A stretch of DNA of 64,000 bases from Myroides odoratus DSM 2801 (GTDB taxonomy: Bacteria > Bacteroidota > Bacteroidia > Flavobacteriales > Flavobacteriaceae), in assembly GCF_000243275.1 (NCBI RefSeq), contig NZ_CM001437.1, positions 4,237,843 through 4,301,842 on the forward strand, read 5' to 3'. The position numbers were made by a program, and so were the translations under genes. Positions 27,479 through 36,466 of the stretch are shown piece by piece (the first letter of the stretch is position 1; each line of letters starts with the position of its first letter). A model generated the notes under the pieces. It was not told the origin of the DNA and made no database searches. It was given only the letters and a program-made list of their open reading frames with translations.

Positions 27479-27634
27479 ATGGAAAAAAATTACAAATCCC
27501 TTTTAAAAGCGAAAGAAGCTAAGTTACCTAAGACTGAAATAATTGAAAAATTATTGACGTATTCTAAGTTTTGGTCTCATTTAGCACTGAGTGATTTTAT
27601 GGAGTCTAATTTAAAGACTTCAAAAGCGAACTAA
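27479..27634 (+). CDS. 51-residue protein downstream of the sigma factor
   Basis: A short ORF reading MEKNYKSLLKAKEAK, then helical sequence and a C-terminal KTSKAN. It is charged and probably all-helical, with no membrane segment. It begins 49 bp after the sigma factor gene and ends just before the hairpin at 27633, so it shares that transcript. I believe similar short genes accompany this sigma factor in other Flavobacteriaceae, but I cannot check it here. A role as a sigma-factor partner is speculation. Confidence 0.55.
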   Translation: MEKNYKSLLKAKEAKLPKTEIIEKLLTYSKFWSHLALSDFMESNLKTSKAN

Positions 27635-27669
27635 AAAAAAGCATCGAATTTATTTCGATGCTTTTTTTT
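27633..27669. terminator. Terminator between the sigma unit and nth
   Basis: The stem GCATCGAA/TTCGATGC is flanked by A8 on the left and T8 on the right. It serves both convergent transcription units and overlaps the 3' end of nth. Confidence 0.85.
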
Positions 27670-28321
27670 CTTGTTTTTTATAGTATTCGTTGAGTACCGT
27701 TTTACGACCAATTACACTTGTAATAATGTCCAGTTCTAATTTCCACGCTCTCGCTGGAGAATACTGACGTCCATACCATACCAATTGAAGGTGGAGTTTA
27801 TTCCAATGCTCTCTAGGAAATAAACGCTTGGCGTCTTTTTCCGTTTGTTGTACACTTTTTCCATTTGAAAATCCCCAACGATAAAGCAAACGATGGATGT
27901 GCGTGTCAACGGGAAAAGCAGGAATATCAAAAGCCTGAGCCATAACCACAGAAGCTGTTTTGTGGCCAACAGCCGGTAAGCGCTCTAAGGCTTCCATGTC
28001 AGCTGGTACTTCCCCTTGATGCTCTTCAATTAAAATCTTCGATAATCCATAGATCCCTTTACTCTTCATAGGAGATAACCCACAGGGACGAATGATGTCT
28101 TGAATTTCTTCAACCGTCATCTTAACCATGTCATAAGGATTATCTGCTTTAGCAAAGAGGATAGGCGTGATTTTATTTACGCGTTCATCGGTACATTGAG
28201 CCGATAGTAACACTGCAATGAGTAACGTATAAGCATCCTTGTGATCTAAAGGAACTGGTATTTCAGGATACAAAGCATCTAATGTTTCAAGAACAAAGTT
28301 TACTTTTTCAGTTTTAGTCAT
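27650..28321 (-). CDS. nth: Endonuclease III-like DNA glycosylase/AP lyase without Fe-S cysteines
   Basis: 223 residues. The helix-hairpin-helix LPAVGHKTA places the catalytic Lys at 121, and VDTHIHRL places Asp at 139. These match Lys120 and Asp138 of E. coli Nth, which removes oxidised pyrimidines. The C-terminal iron-sulfur loop, normally four cysteines spaced 6, 2 and 5, is replaced by YGRQYSPARAWKLELDII and contains no cysteine, so no 4Fe-4S cluster is expected. The reading frame is otherwise intact, so this is a variant rather than a truncation. It is a single-gene unit. Confidence 0.9.
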   Translation of the reverse strand: MTKTEKVNFVLETLDALYPEIPVPLDHKDAYTLLIAVLLSAQCTDERVNKITPILFAKADNPYDMVKMTVEEIQDIIRPCGLSPMKSKGIYGLSKILIEEHQGEVPADMEALERLPAVGHKTASVVMAQAFDIPAFPVDTHIHRLLYRWGFSNGKSVQQTEKDAKRLFPREHWNKLHLQLVWYGRQYSPARAWKLELDIITSVIGRKTVLNEYYKKQEKKASK

Positions 28322-28332
28322 GATTCAATAGT

Positions 28333-28340
28333 CAAAATTA
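28333..28340 (-). promoter_or_regulatory. -7 box for nth
   Basis: TAATTTTG on the minus strand, 11 bp upstream of the nth ATG. Confidence 0.45.
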
Positions 28341-28596
28341 TAAATAAATCCTTCTTGGATAGGCATACAAATATCGCGAAAAAAGATGACATCCCTCAAT
28401 AAGGATCATAGATTTCGGTACTAGTACAATTGACTATTTTTAAATTGATTTATTGTCTTGTATTATTTTAGTATTTTAACTTCTTTTAATGTTGAATTGT
28501 TTTATTAATTTGATTTTTAGTCTTTTATGGTATAAAGTTATTTGTTTTTATTGCTATTTATTTAATAGTTTTGATTTTTAAATTAATCAAATTGTT

Positions 28597-29691
28597 ATGA
28601 AAAAAAGAATTCAAATGATAGCTGTTTCGGCTATGTTACTAAGTGGTATGGGAATTATTTCTTGTAGTAGTGATGATAGTAGTCCTACACCGCCGCCGCC
28701 GATTGAAGAGTTGAAAGTTCCAACGGCTACAAAATTTAGAGAATTAAGAGAAGCGGTTTTAGCTAATCAAAAGCAAGAATTTGTTGCCACAATCAATGAA
28801 GAAGGAGGATTCCGTTTTGTCAGTAAAAAAGGAGTAGAAGTAGAGGTAAGTAACTTGGGAACTGAAGAGCATTGGGGTGAAACAGGAGATGAAGTGACTT
28901 GTACTTTTATAGAATTGTATGATAAGGGAGTTATGGCGCTCGTTAATCGACCTACTATGGGAATTTATCCGAATCGAGATGAATCGGGTTATTTTGACGT
29001 GACTAAAGATGAGTATGGTCGTATAGCGGCGGAAGGATATCGCGGGTTTATTATTACAGGAGGAGAGTTTTATTTTGATATCAAAGTAAAAGGACAACAA
29101 GTAACCAATTACGGGATTCACATGGTGGTGCCTGCTAAGAATACGGGCGGACTTCAAGATGATATGCTGCTTTGGCAAGGAAATGTTAATGAAAAAGATG
29201 ATTTAACCTTTACTGAGATTCCTATCCAAACCGAAATGGGATTCTTGCATGGAGATGAAGAAAACGACAGCTATGTACTAAACTTAAATGGTTGGAGCAA
29301 TTTACCTGCAGAAATAGGATGGTCTAATATTGATAAATATGCAGGTTTTGAAGGAGAGCAAACGCAGTTTTTTGTCAAAGTTCCTTCAGGGTATAATTAC
29401 GAAAATTCAGCGATTTACTTGGGTGTGAAAGGAGAAGAAGGTTTAGCACATTTAGATGTATTTCTTACACATCCTGAGTTAGGTGATGTTTTTACCGAGC
29501 ATTATGGATGGGTTCCAGTTGGATTAGAAGGCTATGTATTCTTTATTTCAGTGGATCCAGATACGAATAAAGTTGTGTATGCAATCAAGGATATTAAGGT
29601 GAGTAAAAATCAAATGGTGCAAATTAAAGCAGAAGATTTAAAAACGGGAACCACAGAAGAAGTCATTCAGATTTTAAATGGATTAAAGTAA
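28597..29691 (+). CDS. Surface-type lipoprotein of unknown function
   Basis: 364 residues with a lipoprotein signal (lipobox IISC, Cys23). The residues after Cys, SSDDSS, resemble the acidic lipoprotein export signal of Flavobacteriia, so outer-surface display is plausible. A proline linker (PTPPPP) precedes the mature domain, which is acidic and probably beta-rich. No catalytic motif is recognised. It stands alone, with 275 bp of AT-rich sequence upstream that shows no clear consensus promoter and a hairpin terminator downstream. Confidence 0.8.
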   Translation: MKKRIQMIAVSAMLLSGMGIISCSSDDSSPTPPPPIEELKVPTATKFRELREAVLANQKQEFVATINEEGGFRFVSKKGVEVEVSNLGTEEHWGETGDEVTCTFIELYDKGVMALVNRPTMGIYPNRDESGYFDVTKDEYGRIAAEGYRGFIITGGEFYFDIKVKGQQVTNYGIHMVVPAKNTGGLQDDMLLWQGNVNEKDDLTFTEIPIQTEMGFLHGDEENDSYVLNLNGWSNLPAEIGWSNIDKYAGFEGEQTQFFVKVPSGYNYENSAIYLGVKGEEGLAHLDVFLTHPELGDVFTEHYGWVPVGLEGYVFFISVDPDTNKVVYAIKDIKVSKNQMVQIKAEDLKTGTTEEVIQILNGLK

Positions 29692-29748
29692 CCGTAATAG
29701 TAGAAAAAAATAAAAGGATAGTAGTTTAAGGGGAATATTATTTTTAGT

Positions 29749-29786
29749 AAAAAGAGCTCTTTTGTTGATTCAAAGAGCTCTTTTTT
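29749..29786. terminator. Terminator with GAGCTC repeats
   Basis: AAAAAGAGCTCTTT and AAAGAGCTCTTTTTT pair around a short loop. It lies between the lipoprotein gene and the convergent lpdA. Confidence 0.8.
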
Positions 29787-29805
29787 AGTTGCTATACGAG
29801 ATAAA

Positions 29806-31209
29806 TTAAATGTTGATGGCAGGGTGTCCATAAGCCATTCGATAGGCATCCTTTAAAACTTCTGCAAAAGTAGGATGAGCATAAGAAATGGAGAACATGT
29901 CTTGAGCAGTTACCTCATATTCTAAGGCTACCACGGCTTGTGCAATTAAATCTGCCGCACGAGCTCCAATGATATGCACCCCTAGAACCTCGCCGTATTT
30001 TGGGTCAACCAATACTTTGGCAAAACCATCCGTATCCATCGATGCACGTGCACGCGCATTGGCTGAAAATGGAAATTTACCTACGTTATACACTGTATTT
30101 TGCTGTTTTAATTCTTGTTCTGTAGCTCCAACAGAAGCAACTTCAGGCCAGGTATAAACGACGTTGGGAATGCGGTTATAGTGAATGTGTGGTTTTTGTC
30201 CGTTGATGGTTTCCACTACATATACCGCTTCTTCCTCCGCTTTATGCGCCAGCATGGCACCACCAATGACATCGCCAATAGCATAAATGTTTGGTGCATT
30301 TGTCTGCAATTGTTCGTTGGTTTCGATAAAACCACGTGCATTCAAGGTAACAGCCGTTTGCTCTAAACCTAATCCTTCCGTATAAGGACGTCTTCCGACG
30401 GCCATTAATACATAATCTGCTTGGAGTTCAAAATCTTCTCCTTGCTTATTTTTGAATTTAACACGTGCTTGTTCTCCTAGGTTATCTACCTGATAGACGG
30501 ATTGTTCGAGTTGGATTGCTATGCCTTCTTTCTTTAGTATTTTGTGTAAAGTCTTTCCAAGTTCTGTATCCATCGTGGAGATTAGATTGCTTGCATATTC
30601 TAGTATCGTAACCTGAGTTCCCATACGGTGATAAATAGAAGCCATTTCTACGCCAATTACACCACCACCTACAATGATGATGCTATTCGGTTTTTGTGTT
30701 AAGGATAACGCTTCTGTTGAGCTAATGATACGTTTCTTATCCAATGTAATCCCAGGCAGGGTAGCGGGTTTAGAACCTGTTGCAATAATGAATCGATCAG
30801 CTTCCACCTGTAAACGCTCTCCTTTTGAGGAAGTTACAGTGATAGTGGTGTTGTTCTGAAAACTCGCTGTACCGTGTAATCGCGTAATCTTGTTTTTTTG
30901 CATCAAAAAGTCTAAGCCTTGGGTGTTTTTCAGAATCACTTCATCTTTGCGTTGAAACATCTGATTGAAATTCAATTGAATGTCTTGAATTTCAATGCCG
31001 TATGATTGGAATTTATGTTGTGCATCTGCATAGTGATGGGTACTATCTAACAAGGCCTTGGTTGGAATACAACCTACATGCGTACAAGTTCCACCCAATC
31101 CTTCATATTTTTCTACAATAGCTGTTTTATAACCCAATTGGGAGGCTCGTATAGCTGCTACATAGCCACCAGGTCCTGAGCCAATAACGATAAGATCAAA
31201 TTTTTCCAT
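29806..31209 (-). CDS. lpdA: Dihydrolipoyl dehydrogenase (E3)
   Basis: 467 residues from ATG 31209 (MEKFDLIVIG). It is an FAD flavoprotein that reoxidises dihydrolipoamide with NAD. The FAD fold GSGPGGYVAA is at 10-19, the redox disulfide GGTCTHVGCIPTK uses Cys42 and Cys47, the NAD fold is IIVGGGVIGVE, and the C-terminal catalytic pair is in SYAHPTFAE. The frame extends to 31239, overlapping the thiolase gene by 14 bp. The inner ATG leaves 16 bp and gives the usual N-terminus. It is second in the thiolase operon. No E1 or E2 genes are nearby, so this may not be the only E3 of the cell. Confidence 0.93.
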   Translation of the reverse strand: MEKFDLIVIGSGPGGYVAAIRASQLGYKTAIVEKYEGLGGTCTHVGCIPTKALLDSTHHYADAQHKFQSYGIEIQDIQLNFNQMFQRKDEVILKNTQGLDFLMQKNKITRLHGTASFQNNTTITVTSSKGERLQVEADRFIIATGSKPATLPGITLDKKRIISSTEALSLTQKPNSIIIVGGGVIGVEMASIYHRMGTQVTILEYASNLISTMDTELGKTLHKILKKEGIAIQLEQSVYQVDNLGEQARVKFKNKQGEDFELQADYVLMAVGRRPYTEGLGLEQTAVTLNARGFIETNEQLQTNAPNIYAIGDVIGGAMLAHKAEEEAVYVVETINGQKPHIHYNRIPNVVYTWPEVASVGATEQELKQQNTVYNVGKFPFSANARARASMDTDGFAKVLVDPKYGEVLGVHIIGARAADLIAQAVVALEYEVTAQDMFSISYAHPTFAEVLKDAYRMAYGHPAINI

Positions 31210-31225
31210 TTCTTGTTGTATTTGA

Positions 31226-32401
31226 TTATAATTTCTCAATAATTAAAGCCGTTGCACCACCGCCACCGTTGCAAATTGCCGCCAAACCATATCGTTTGTT
31301 CTCCTGTTGAAGGGCATGTGTTAAGGTAACTAAAATACGCGCACCAGAAGCACCAATAGGATGCCCTAAAGCAACTGCACCTCCACGTATATTGATGCGA
31401 TCGAGTGGAACATCTAAGCGTTTAGCAATCGATAAAGGAACAGAGGCATAGGCTTCATTAATCTCAAAGAGATCAATGGCATCTAGGGTTAAATCGGCTC
31501 TTTCCAAAGCTTTTGGAATCGCTAGAGCAGGAGCTGTCGTAAACCAAAGCGGATCTTGTGCAGCATCTGCATAAGAAACAATACGAGCCAAAGGCTGGAG
31601 CCCATGTTTTTGTATAGCTTCCGCTGAGGCGAGTAGCAATAGGGCTGCTCCGTCATTTAAATTGCTTGAATTTGCTGCCGTTAAAGCACCACCTTCTTCA
31701 AAAACAGGACGCAATTGTGGCAGTTTTTCTGGAATGATTTTATAAATATCCTCATCTGTATCCATCTTTTCTTTTTGCTTGGGTAGGGCAATAGGAATGA
31801 TTTCTGCTTTAAATTTCCCTTCTTCTGTTGCTTTTTGGGCTTTTGTATAGGAGTCTAATGCATATTGATCGAGTTCTTCTCTTGTGAAAGCAAAATGACG
31901 AATGCCTATTTCAGCTGCATTTCCCATGTGACACTGTGCATAAGCATCTGTTAATCCATCTTTTAAAAGTCCATCAATCGTTTGGATATGACCTAATTTA
32001 TGGGCTTGACGATGAGAAGAATAGAAAGGAACATTACTCATACTTTCTATACCGCCGGCTAAAACAAGGTGCTCTTGCCCCAATTGAATTTGTTGGGCAG
32101 CTAGCGATACGGCTTTTAGTCCAGAGGAACATACTTTATTGATGGTTGTTGCTTCTGTATCTGGAGATAAGCCCGAAAGAATACCTACCTGTCTAGCAGG
32201 AGATTGTCCCAGACCCGCACTTAACCCATTGCCAATATACAGGGAATCAATAGCCGTGGCTGGTAAGTCTAATTCTTTTCTGATTTCTTGGGCTACTAAA
32301 CTTCCTAGTTCTGTAGCAGTAAAAGCCTGCAAACTCCCCAAAAATCCTCCGGTGGGGGTGCGTTTAGCGGCTACAATAAATACATCTTTCATATTTTTCA
32401 T
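31226..32401 (-). CDS. Thiolase (acetyl-CoA C-acyltransferase)
   Basis: 391 residues, the usual length. The nucleophile is Cys91 (VCSSGLKA), with His347 (GHPIGASGAR) and the acid/base Cys377 (CNGGGG). It condenses or cleaves acyl-CoA thioesters, but degradative and biosynthetic forms are hard to separate by sequence. It leads an operon with lpdA. A TetR-type palindrome lies 17 bp upstream of the ATG, so it is probably repressed by the neighbouring TetR protein. An ATG three codons later (32392) is an alternative start. Confidence 0.93.
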   Translation of the reverse strand: MKNMKDVFIVAAKRTPTGGFLGSLQAFTATELGSLVAQEIRKELDLPATAIDSLYIGNGLSAGLGQSPARQVGILSGLSPDTEATTINKVCSSGLKAVSLAAQQIQLGQEHLVLAGGIESMSNVPFYSSHRQAHKLGHIQTIDGLLKDGLTDAYAQCHMGNAAEIGIRHFAFTREELDQYALDSYTKAQKATEEGKFKAEIIPIALPKQKEKMDTDEDIYKIIPEKLPQLRPVFEEGGALTAANSSNLNDGAALLLLASAEAIQKHGLQPLARIVSYADAAQDPLWFTTAPALAIPKALERADLTLDAIDLFEINEAYASVPLSIAKRLDVPLDRINIRGGAVALGHPIGASGARILVTLTHALQQENKRYGLAAICNGGGGATALIIEKL

Positions 32402-32417
32402 GTTTCTAGTTATAATT

Positions 32418-32435
32418 ATATACCGATTGGTATAT
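32418..32435. promoter_or_regulatory. Candidate TetR operator upstream of the thiolase gene
   Basis: The palindrome ATATACC-GATT-GGTATAT is centred 25 bp upstream of the thiolase ATG. Its core ATACCGATTGGTAT is the exact reverse complement of the core upstream of tetR at 33119. Confidence 0.7.
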
Positions 32436-32485
32436 TTTAATTTTAAAAAAAATCATTGTGTTTGATGACCCAATGATTTCGGGGA

Positions 32486-33079
32486 TTAAGAGGACATTTC
32501 GATTGTAATCATGCGTTCAATTTGGTCCAAGGCGATATCCAAATGTCTTTTGTTGGCCAAAGTACGCGAAAGTAAAACGCCTCCTTCTACTAGCATAACC
32601 ATCAAAGCAGCGAGGTCGTCTGCTGCGATTTCAGGCTTAAAATACCCTTGTACTTGTCCTGCTTTAATTACCTCAACCAAGCGATCTTCCCACGCTTTAA
32701 AATTGAGCTGAACACTTTCTTTTAAAAAGAAAAGGTGGTCATCTGCTTCTGTAGCAGCATTGAGTAAAACACATCCTCCCGTTTGAACTAAGTATTCCCA
32801 ATGGTTGCGGTAAAAAGCAACAAAGCTTAATAGCGCTTCTTTTGGATTGTCTCCTTGGTTTAAAGCACCGCCAATTTTCTTTCGCAAAAGGGAAACATTG
32901 TATTTAAACGCTTCGATAATAACCTCATCTTTATTGCTGAAATTGCCGTAAATACTTCCTTTCGTTAAGCCTGTTATTGCTGTGATATCTGACAACGAAG
33001 TAGCAGCATACCCTTTGGTATTAAATAAAGGGGCTGTTTTTTCAATAATAAATTGTTTGGTTTTTTCGGCTTTACTCAT
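32486..33079 (-). CDS. TetR/AcrR family transcriptional regulator
   Basis: 197 residues. The N-terminal helix-turn-helix is at about 22-48 (TSLSDITAITGLTKGSIYGN), followed by a variable ligand-binding domain. It is transcribed in the same direction as, and just upstream of, the thiolase-lpdA operon. Identical 14-bp palindromes in front of that operon and of its own gene indicate a local repressor with autoregulation. By analogy with similar loci the effector could be an acyl-CoA, but that is inference. Confidence 0.9.
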   Translation of the reverse strand: MSKAEKTKQFIIEKTAPLFNTKGYAATSLSDITAITGLTKGSIYGNFSNKDEVIIEAFKYNVSLLRKKIGGALNQGDNPKEALLSFVAFYRNHWEYLVQTGGCVLLNAATEADDHLFFLKESVQLNFKAWEDRLVEVIKAGQVQGYFKPEIAADDLAALMVMLVEGGVLLSRTLANKRHLDIALDQIERMITIEMSS

Positions 33080-33102
33080 GACGTTGTACTGTATTCGAAC
33101 AC

Positions 33103-33110
33103 CAAAGGTA
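33103..33110 (-). promoter_or_regulatory. -7 box for tetR
   Basis: TACCTTTG on the minus strand, 24 bp before the ATG. The operator at 33119-33132 lies immediately upstream of it, where a repressor would block polymerase. Confidence 0.55.
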
Positions 33111-33118
33111 TGATAAAA

Positions 33119-33132
33119 ATACCAATCGGTAT
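33119..33132. promoter_or_regulatory. Candidate TetR operator upstream of tetR
   Basis: ATACC-AATC-GGTAT is the exact reverse complement of the core of the site at 32418. It lies between the -33 and -7 regions of the tetR promoter. Confidence 0.7.
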
Positions 33133-33204
33133 ATTAAAAAAATGCAAAGTTTTTACAAGATGGAATGTAAAGAAACTAGAACGGGGTGATTGGTATTTGC
33201 CTTT

Positions 33205-34104
33205 TTATTTTACTTGAGTGGGGAGCTGTCCATAGTATTTTTTAAAAGCAGCGGTAAAATGATGACTGTGTTTATATCCTACAAATTCCGCAATCTCATA
33301 AATTGTATAGGTTTGACTTTGAATCATTTCTAACGCTTTCTTCATGCGCAAATCGTGGATGTATTTGAAGGTAGTAGTTCCAAATAAAGACTTAAATCCT
33401 TTCTTTAATTTAGTTTGGTTAATTCCCACTTGATGAGCGAGTTCGAGTAGGGTGAAACTTTTGTTGTAATGCAAATTAATGAAGTGTTTGACCTCATGTA
33501 AAGCTTCTTCGTCCTTTTTGTGAAGGGAGGGATGTTTTTGCTCTTTCTGATAGGACCAATTGGCGTATTGCAAGAGGTGAAGTTCTTCAATTTTATTGTC
33601 CAAGTAATGCTGTGCTAATTTACCTTGAAAGGGATTCGCAATCAATTGTTGGAGGACTTGCAACGTGGTTAAATTTAAATCAAAACTAAGTTTTGGTGAT
33701 TGCTTTTCTAAAAGCTCAGCCAGGTAATCTTTTTCTTCTTCGAATAAAGAGGCAATAAATCGCCTCTCAACTGCAATTTCTAAGAATTCTCCTTTTTTGT
33801 TCTGATCTGTTTTCATTAGGTGCTCATAAGGAACAGCTTGTTCTTGAAATAAGAGCGAACCTTGTTCCTGTATATTGAGATTCTCGTGATTCAACGTTAA
33901 ACTACTGCCTTGTATACAGCTACAAGTCAAAATAGATTCTTTCGTGGGTACTACGGTGTGATAAAAATCGTGTTCAGCAGTATAAATCCCGTGTTTAATT
34001 ACGGCAATAGGCGTCTGAATAATGGTTATATCCATTTGATATTCCTTTCCTTCCTGATGGTGCTTGTCAATGGAAAAGGACTGTTGAGGTATGGATTGTA
34101 ACAT
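33205..34104 (-). CDS. AraC family transcriptional regulator
   Basis: 299 residues from ATG 34104 (MLQSIPQQSF). The C-terminal ~100 residues hold two helix-turn-helix motifs (LLELAHQVGINQTKLKKGF and IYEIAEFVGYKHSHHFTAAF). The N-terminal part is not a recognised sensor. The frame extends to a TTG at 34128, but a -7 box overlaps that position, so the ATG is preferred. It is divergent from a TonB receptor-ABC iron uptake operon, the usual arrangement for AraC regulators that respond to a siderophore. Confidence 0.9.
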   Translation of the reverse strand: MLQSIPQQSFSIDKHHQEGKEYQMDITIIQTPIAVIKHGIYTAEHDFYHTVVPTKESILTCSCIQGSSLTLNHENLNIQEQGSLLFQEQAVPYEHLMKTDQNKKGEFLEIAVERRFIASLFEEEKDYLAELLEKQSPKLSFDLNLTTLQVLQQLIANPFQGKLAQHYLDNKIEELHLLQYANWSYQKEQKHPSLHKKDEEALHEVKHFINLHYNKSFTLLELAHQVGINQTKLKKGFKSLFGTTTFKYIHDLRMKKALEMIQSQTYTIYEIAEFVGYKHSHHFTAAFKKYYGQLPTQVK

Positions 34105-34125
34105 AATGAAATGGATTTGATGGTA

Positions 34126-34133
34126 CAAAAATA
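34126..34133 (-). promoter_or_regulatory. -7 box for the AraC regulator
   Basis: TATTTTTG on the minus strand, 21 bp upstream of ATG 34104. It overlaps the alternative TTG start and so rules it out. Confidence 0.5.
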
Positions 34134-34274
34134 CGTATTTATATTGATTTTAAATAAGATAGAAACCTGAAGTAGTTTTGCTTGACGGAATACTTCTCTT
34201 GGCGTTGTTTTATGACCGTATTGCGTGGTCTATTAGCTTATCGAATATAGGACTTTTGCATTTTACTATTTAAA

Positions 34275-36464
34275 ATGAATTTAAATAAAGAAAATGAAAG
34301 CGTCATGAAAAAATCAGTTATCCGTTTATCTCTTCTTTTTTTGCTCCAAGGGTCCGTAGCATGGGCACAAGAAGCACAAGATAGTTTAGCAATTACCACT
34401 CGTCAATTGGATCAGGTAGTCATTACTTTAGATGAAAATCCGTGGGTGAAAACGAAACCTTCAACATCGCTGCGTTTAAATCAAGCGATTATTAATATTC
34501 CTCAAAATATTCAGGTTCTTTCGTCCGAATTAATAGCGGCTCGCCAGATTACAACATTAACGGATGGAATTATTCGAAATGTAAGTGGAGCCGTGCGTTT
34601 AGAGGAATGGGGCGATGTATATGCTCGTATTAATATGCGAGGTTCAAGAGCTTCTGCGTTTCGCAACGGGATGAATGTATCTTCTACCTATGGTCCAATG
34701 GCGGAAGATATGAGTATGGTTGAGCGCATTGAATTTGTCAAAGGACCTGCGGGCTTTATGATGTCCAATGGAGAACCTTCGGGTATTTACAATGTTGTCA
34801 CGAAAACACCAACAGAGCAAACGCGCCAAAAACTCGAACTCAATTATGGAAGTTATGATTTTATGCGAGCTAGTGCCGATATAGAAGGAAAACTAACTCC
34901 CGTTACGGAGCAGGTTTTTTATCGTTTAAACCTGATGGGAAGTAGTAAAAATGGATACAGAGATTATCAGGAGAACCAACGTTTGGCTTTTGCTCCTTCC
35001 TTTTTATTTAAACTTAGTGATAAAACCTCACTGACAGCAGCGTATAGTTATCAGCGTTTAAAATTGTCTGATTTTGGAGCGGATTATTTATTTTCTAAAG
35101 CAGGGTTTGCTACTTTACCGCGAAAGCGAACGTTTGGTGATCCAGGTTTCGAGCCTTCTATTATGAATGATCATAGTTTGAATACCCATCTGAAAACCCA
35201 ATTGGATACTAGATGGACGCTACAAGCACAAGTGGGGTATTTTAAGTTCAATCAAGAAGGGCAATATATGTGGGTGACTCATATTGATGATGCAGGGGAT
35301 TTTGTGCGAACTAGCAATTTGTGGGATGCGGAGAACAAAGCATTAGTGGGCCAGGTTTTCGTTACAGGTGAATGGAAAACAGGAAAAATAAAACACAATA
35401 TTTTAGCTGGATTAGATCTTGGACATAAGCGCTATTTAGTGGATTGGAGTCAAAAGTTTGATTATGATTCCATCGGGAGTTTCAATATTTACAATACGGC
35501 CTATCAAAAACCTATTTACGGGTATCCAAACTTTGATCGAAGTCAACCTTTAAAACAACGCGTGGCTCAATTTGGTATTGGACAAGCAGATGTTGGGCAA
35601 AGTTATACGGGAATTTACATCCAAGATGAACTCGCTTTTTTTGATGATAAGCTTTTTATTACGCTTGCTGGACGTTATACAACTGTCAAAGAGAATGCCA
35701 ATCGCGAGACGCGAGAAGATCACAAATTCACACCGCGAATAGGAATAAGCTATAAGATTGGTTATCAAATGAATGTATATGCGTTGTATGACAAGACGTT
35801 TGTCCCTCAATTGGGTATAAAGCGAAATGGAGCTACTGTAACACCGCTAACAGGAAATAATATCGAAGTAGGGATAAAGAATAATTGGTGGAACAAGCGC
35901 TTTCAGTCTACAGTAGCGGTGTATCGCATCACAAAAAACAACCATTTATCTGCAGACCCTATGAATGCTCCGGGGGAGAATTATGTTTTGCAATTAGGAC
36001 AAACCCGTACACAAGGTGTAGAAGTGGATATGAGTGGTAAAATAGCTCCTGGGTTGCAAGTCAATGCCAATTATGCCTATACAGATTCAGAAGTAACCAA
36101 AGAAACCAAAGGAGGAGTGAAAGGTAGTCGAGTAAGTGGTTATGCTAAACATGTGGCAAATGTATGGTTGGATTATACTTTTGAGGCAGGACTTCTACGC
36201 GATTTTTCGTTGATGGCTGGAATGACCTTTATGGGAGATCGTCAAACATGGGCTTTTGGTGGTGGTGAACCTCTTCCAGATTATACTCGTGTAGATGCAG
36301 GTGCAAGTTGGAAAAAGGATGATTTGAAAATTTCATTGCTCGTGAACAATCTTTTTGATCGCTATTTATACAATGGAGCATACTACAATTCTAGAGGAGG
36401 ATTTTATTACTGGCGACCGGAAGATCCGATGAATTTAAAGTTGAGTTTAACCTATAGTTTTTAA
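34275..36464 (+). CDS. TonB-dependent siderophore receptor
   Basis: 729 residues. The ATG at 34305 (MKKSVIRLSL) gives a classic signal peptide ending AWAQ and may be the true start; the first ATG is used here. The plug domain follows (IPQNIQVLSSELI, then VEFVKGPAGFMMSNGEPSG-type sequence), then a 22-strand barrel ending LSLTYSF with the terminal Phe. It resembles the FhuE/FoxA class that imports ferric hydroxamate or similar chelates. There is no CarboxypepD-like or SusC features. The downstream genes supply the periplasmic and inner-membrane transport steps, with only 2 bp to the next ORF. Confidence 0.93.
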   Translation: MNLNKENESVMKKSVIRLSLLFLLQGSVAWAQEAQDSLAITTRQLDQVVITLDENPWVKTKPSTSLRLNQAIINIPQNIQVLSSELIAARQITTLTDGIIRNVSGAVRLEEWGDVYARINMRGSRASAFRNGMNVSSTYGPMAEDMSMVERIEFVKGPAGFMMSNGEPSGIYNVVTKTPTEQTRQKLELNYGSYDFMRASADIEGKLTPVTEQVFYRLNLMGSSKNGYRDYQENQRLAFAPSFLFKLSDKTSLTAAYSYQRLKLSDFGADYLFSKAGFATLPRKRTFGDPGFEPSIMNDHSLNTHLKTQLDTRWTLQAQVGYFKFNQEGQYMWVTHIDDAGDFVRTSNLWDAENKALVGQVFVTGEWKTGKIKHNILAGLDLGHKRYLVDWSQKFDYDSIGSFNIYNTAYQKPIYGYPNFDRSQPLKQRVAQFGIGQADVGQSYTGIYIQDELAFFDDKLFITLAGRYTTVKENANRETREDHKFTPRIGISYKIGYQMNVYALYDKTFVPQLGIKRNGATVTPLTGNNIEVGIKNNWWNKRFQSTVAVYRITKNNHLSADPMNAPGENYVLQLGQTRTQGVEVDMSGKIAPGLQVNANYAYTDSEVTKETKGGVKGSRVSGYAKHVANVWLDYTFEAGLLRDFSLMAGMTFMGDRQTWAFGGGEPLPDYTRVDAGASWKKDDLKISLLVNNLFDRYLYNGAYYNSRGGFYYWRPEDPMNLKLSLTYSF

Positions 36465-36466
36465 GG

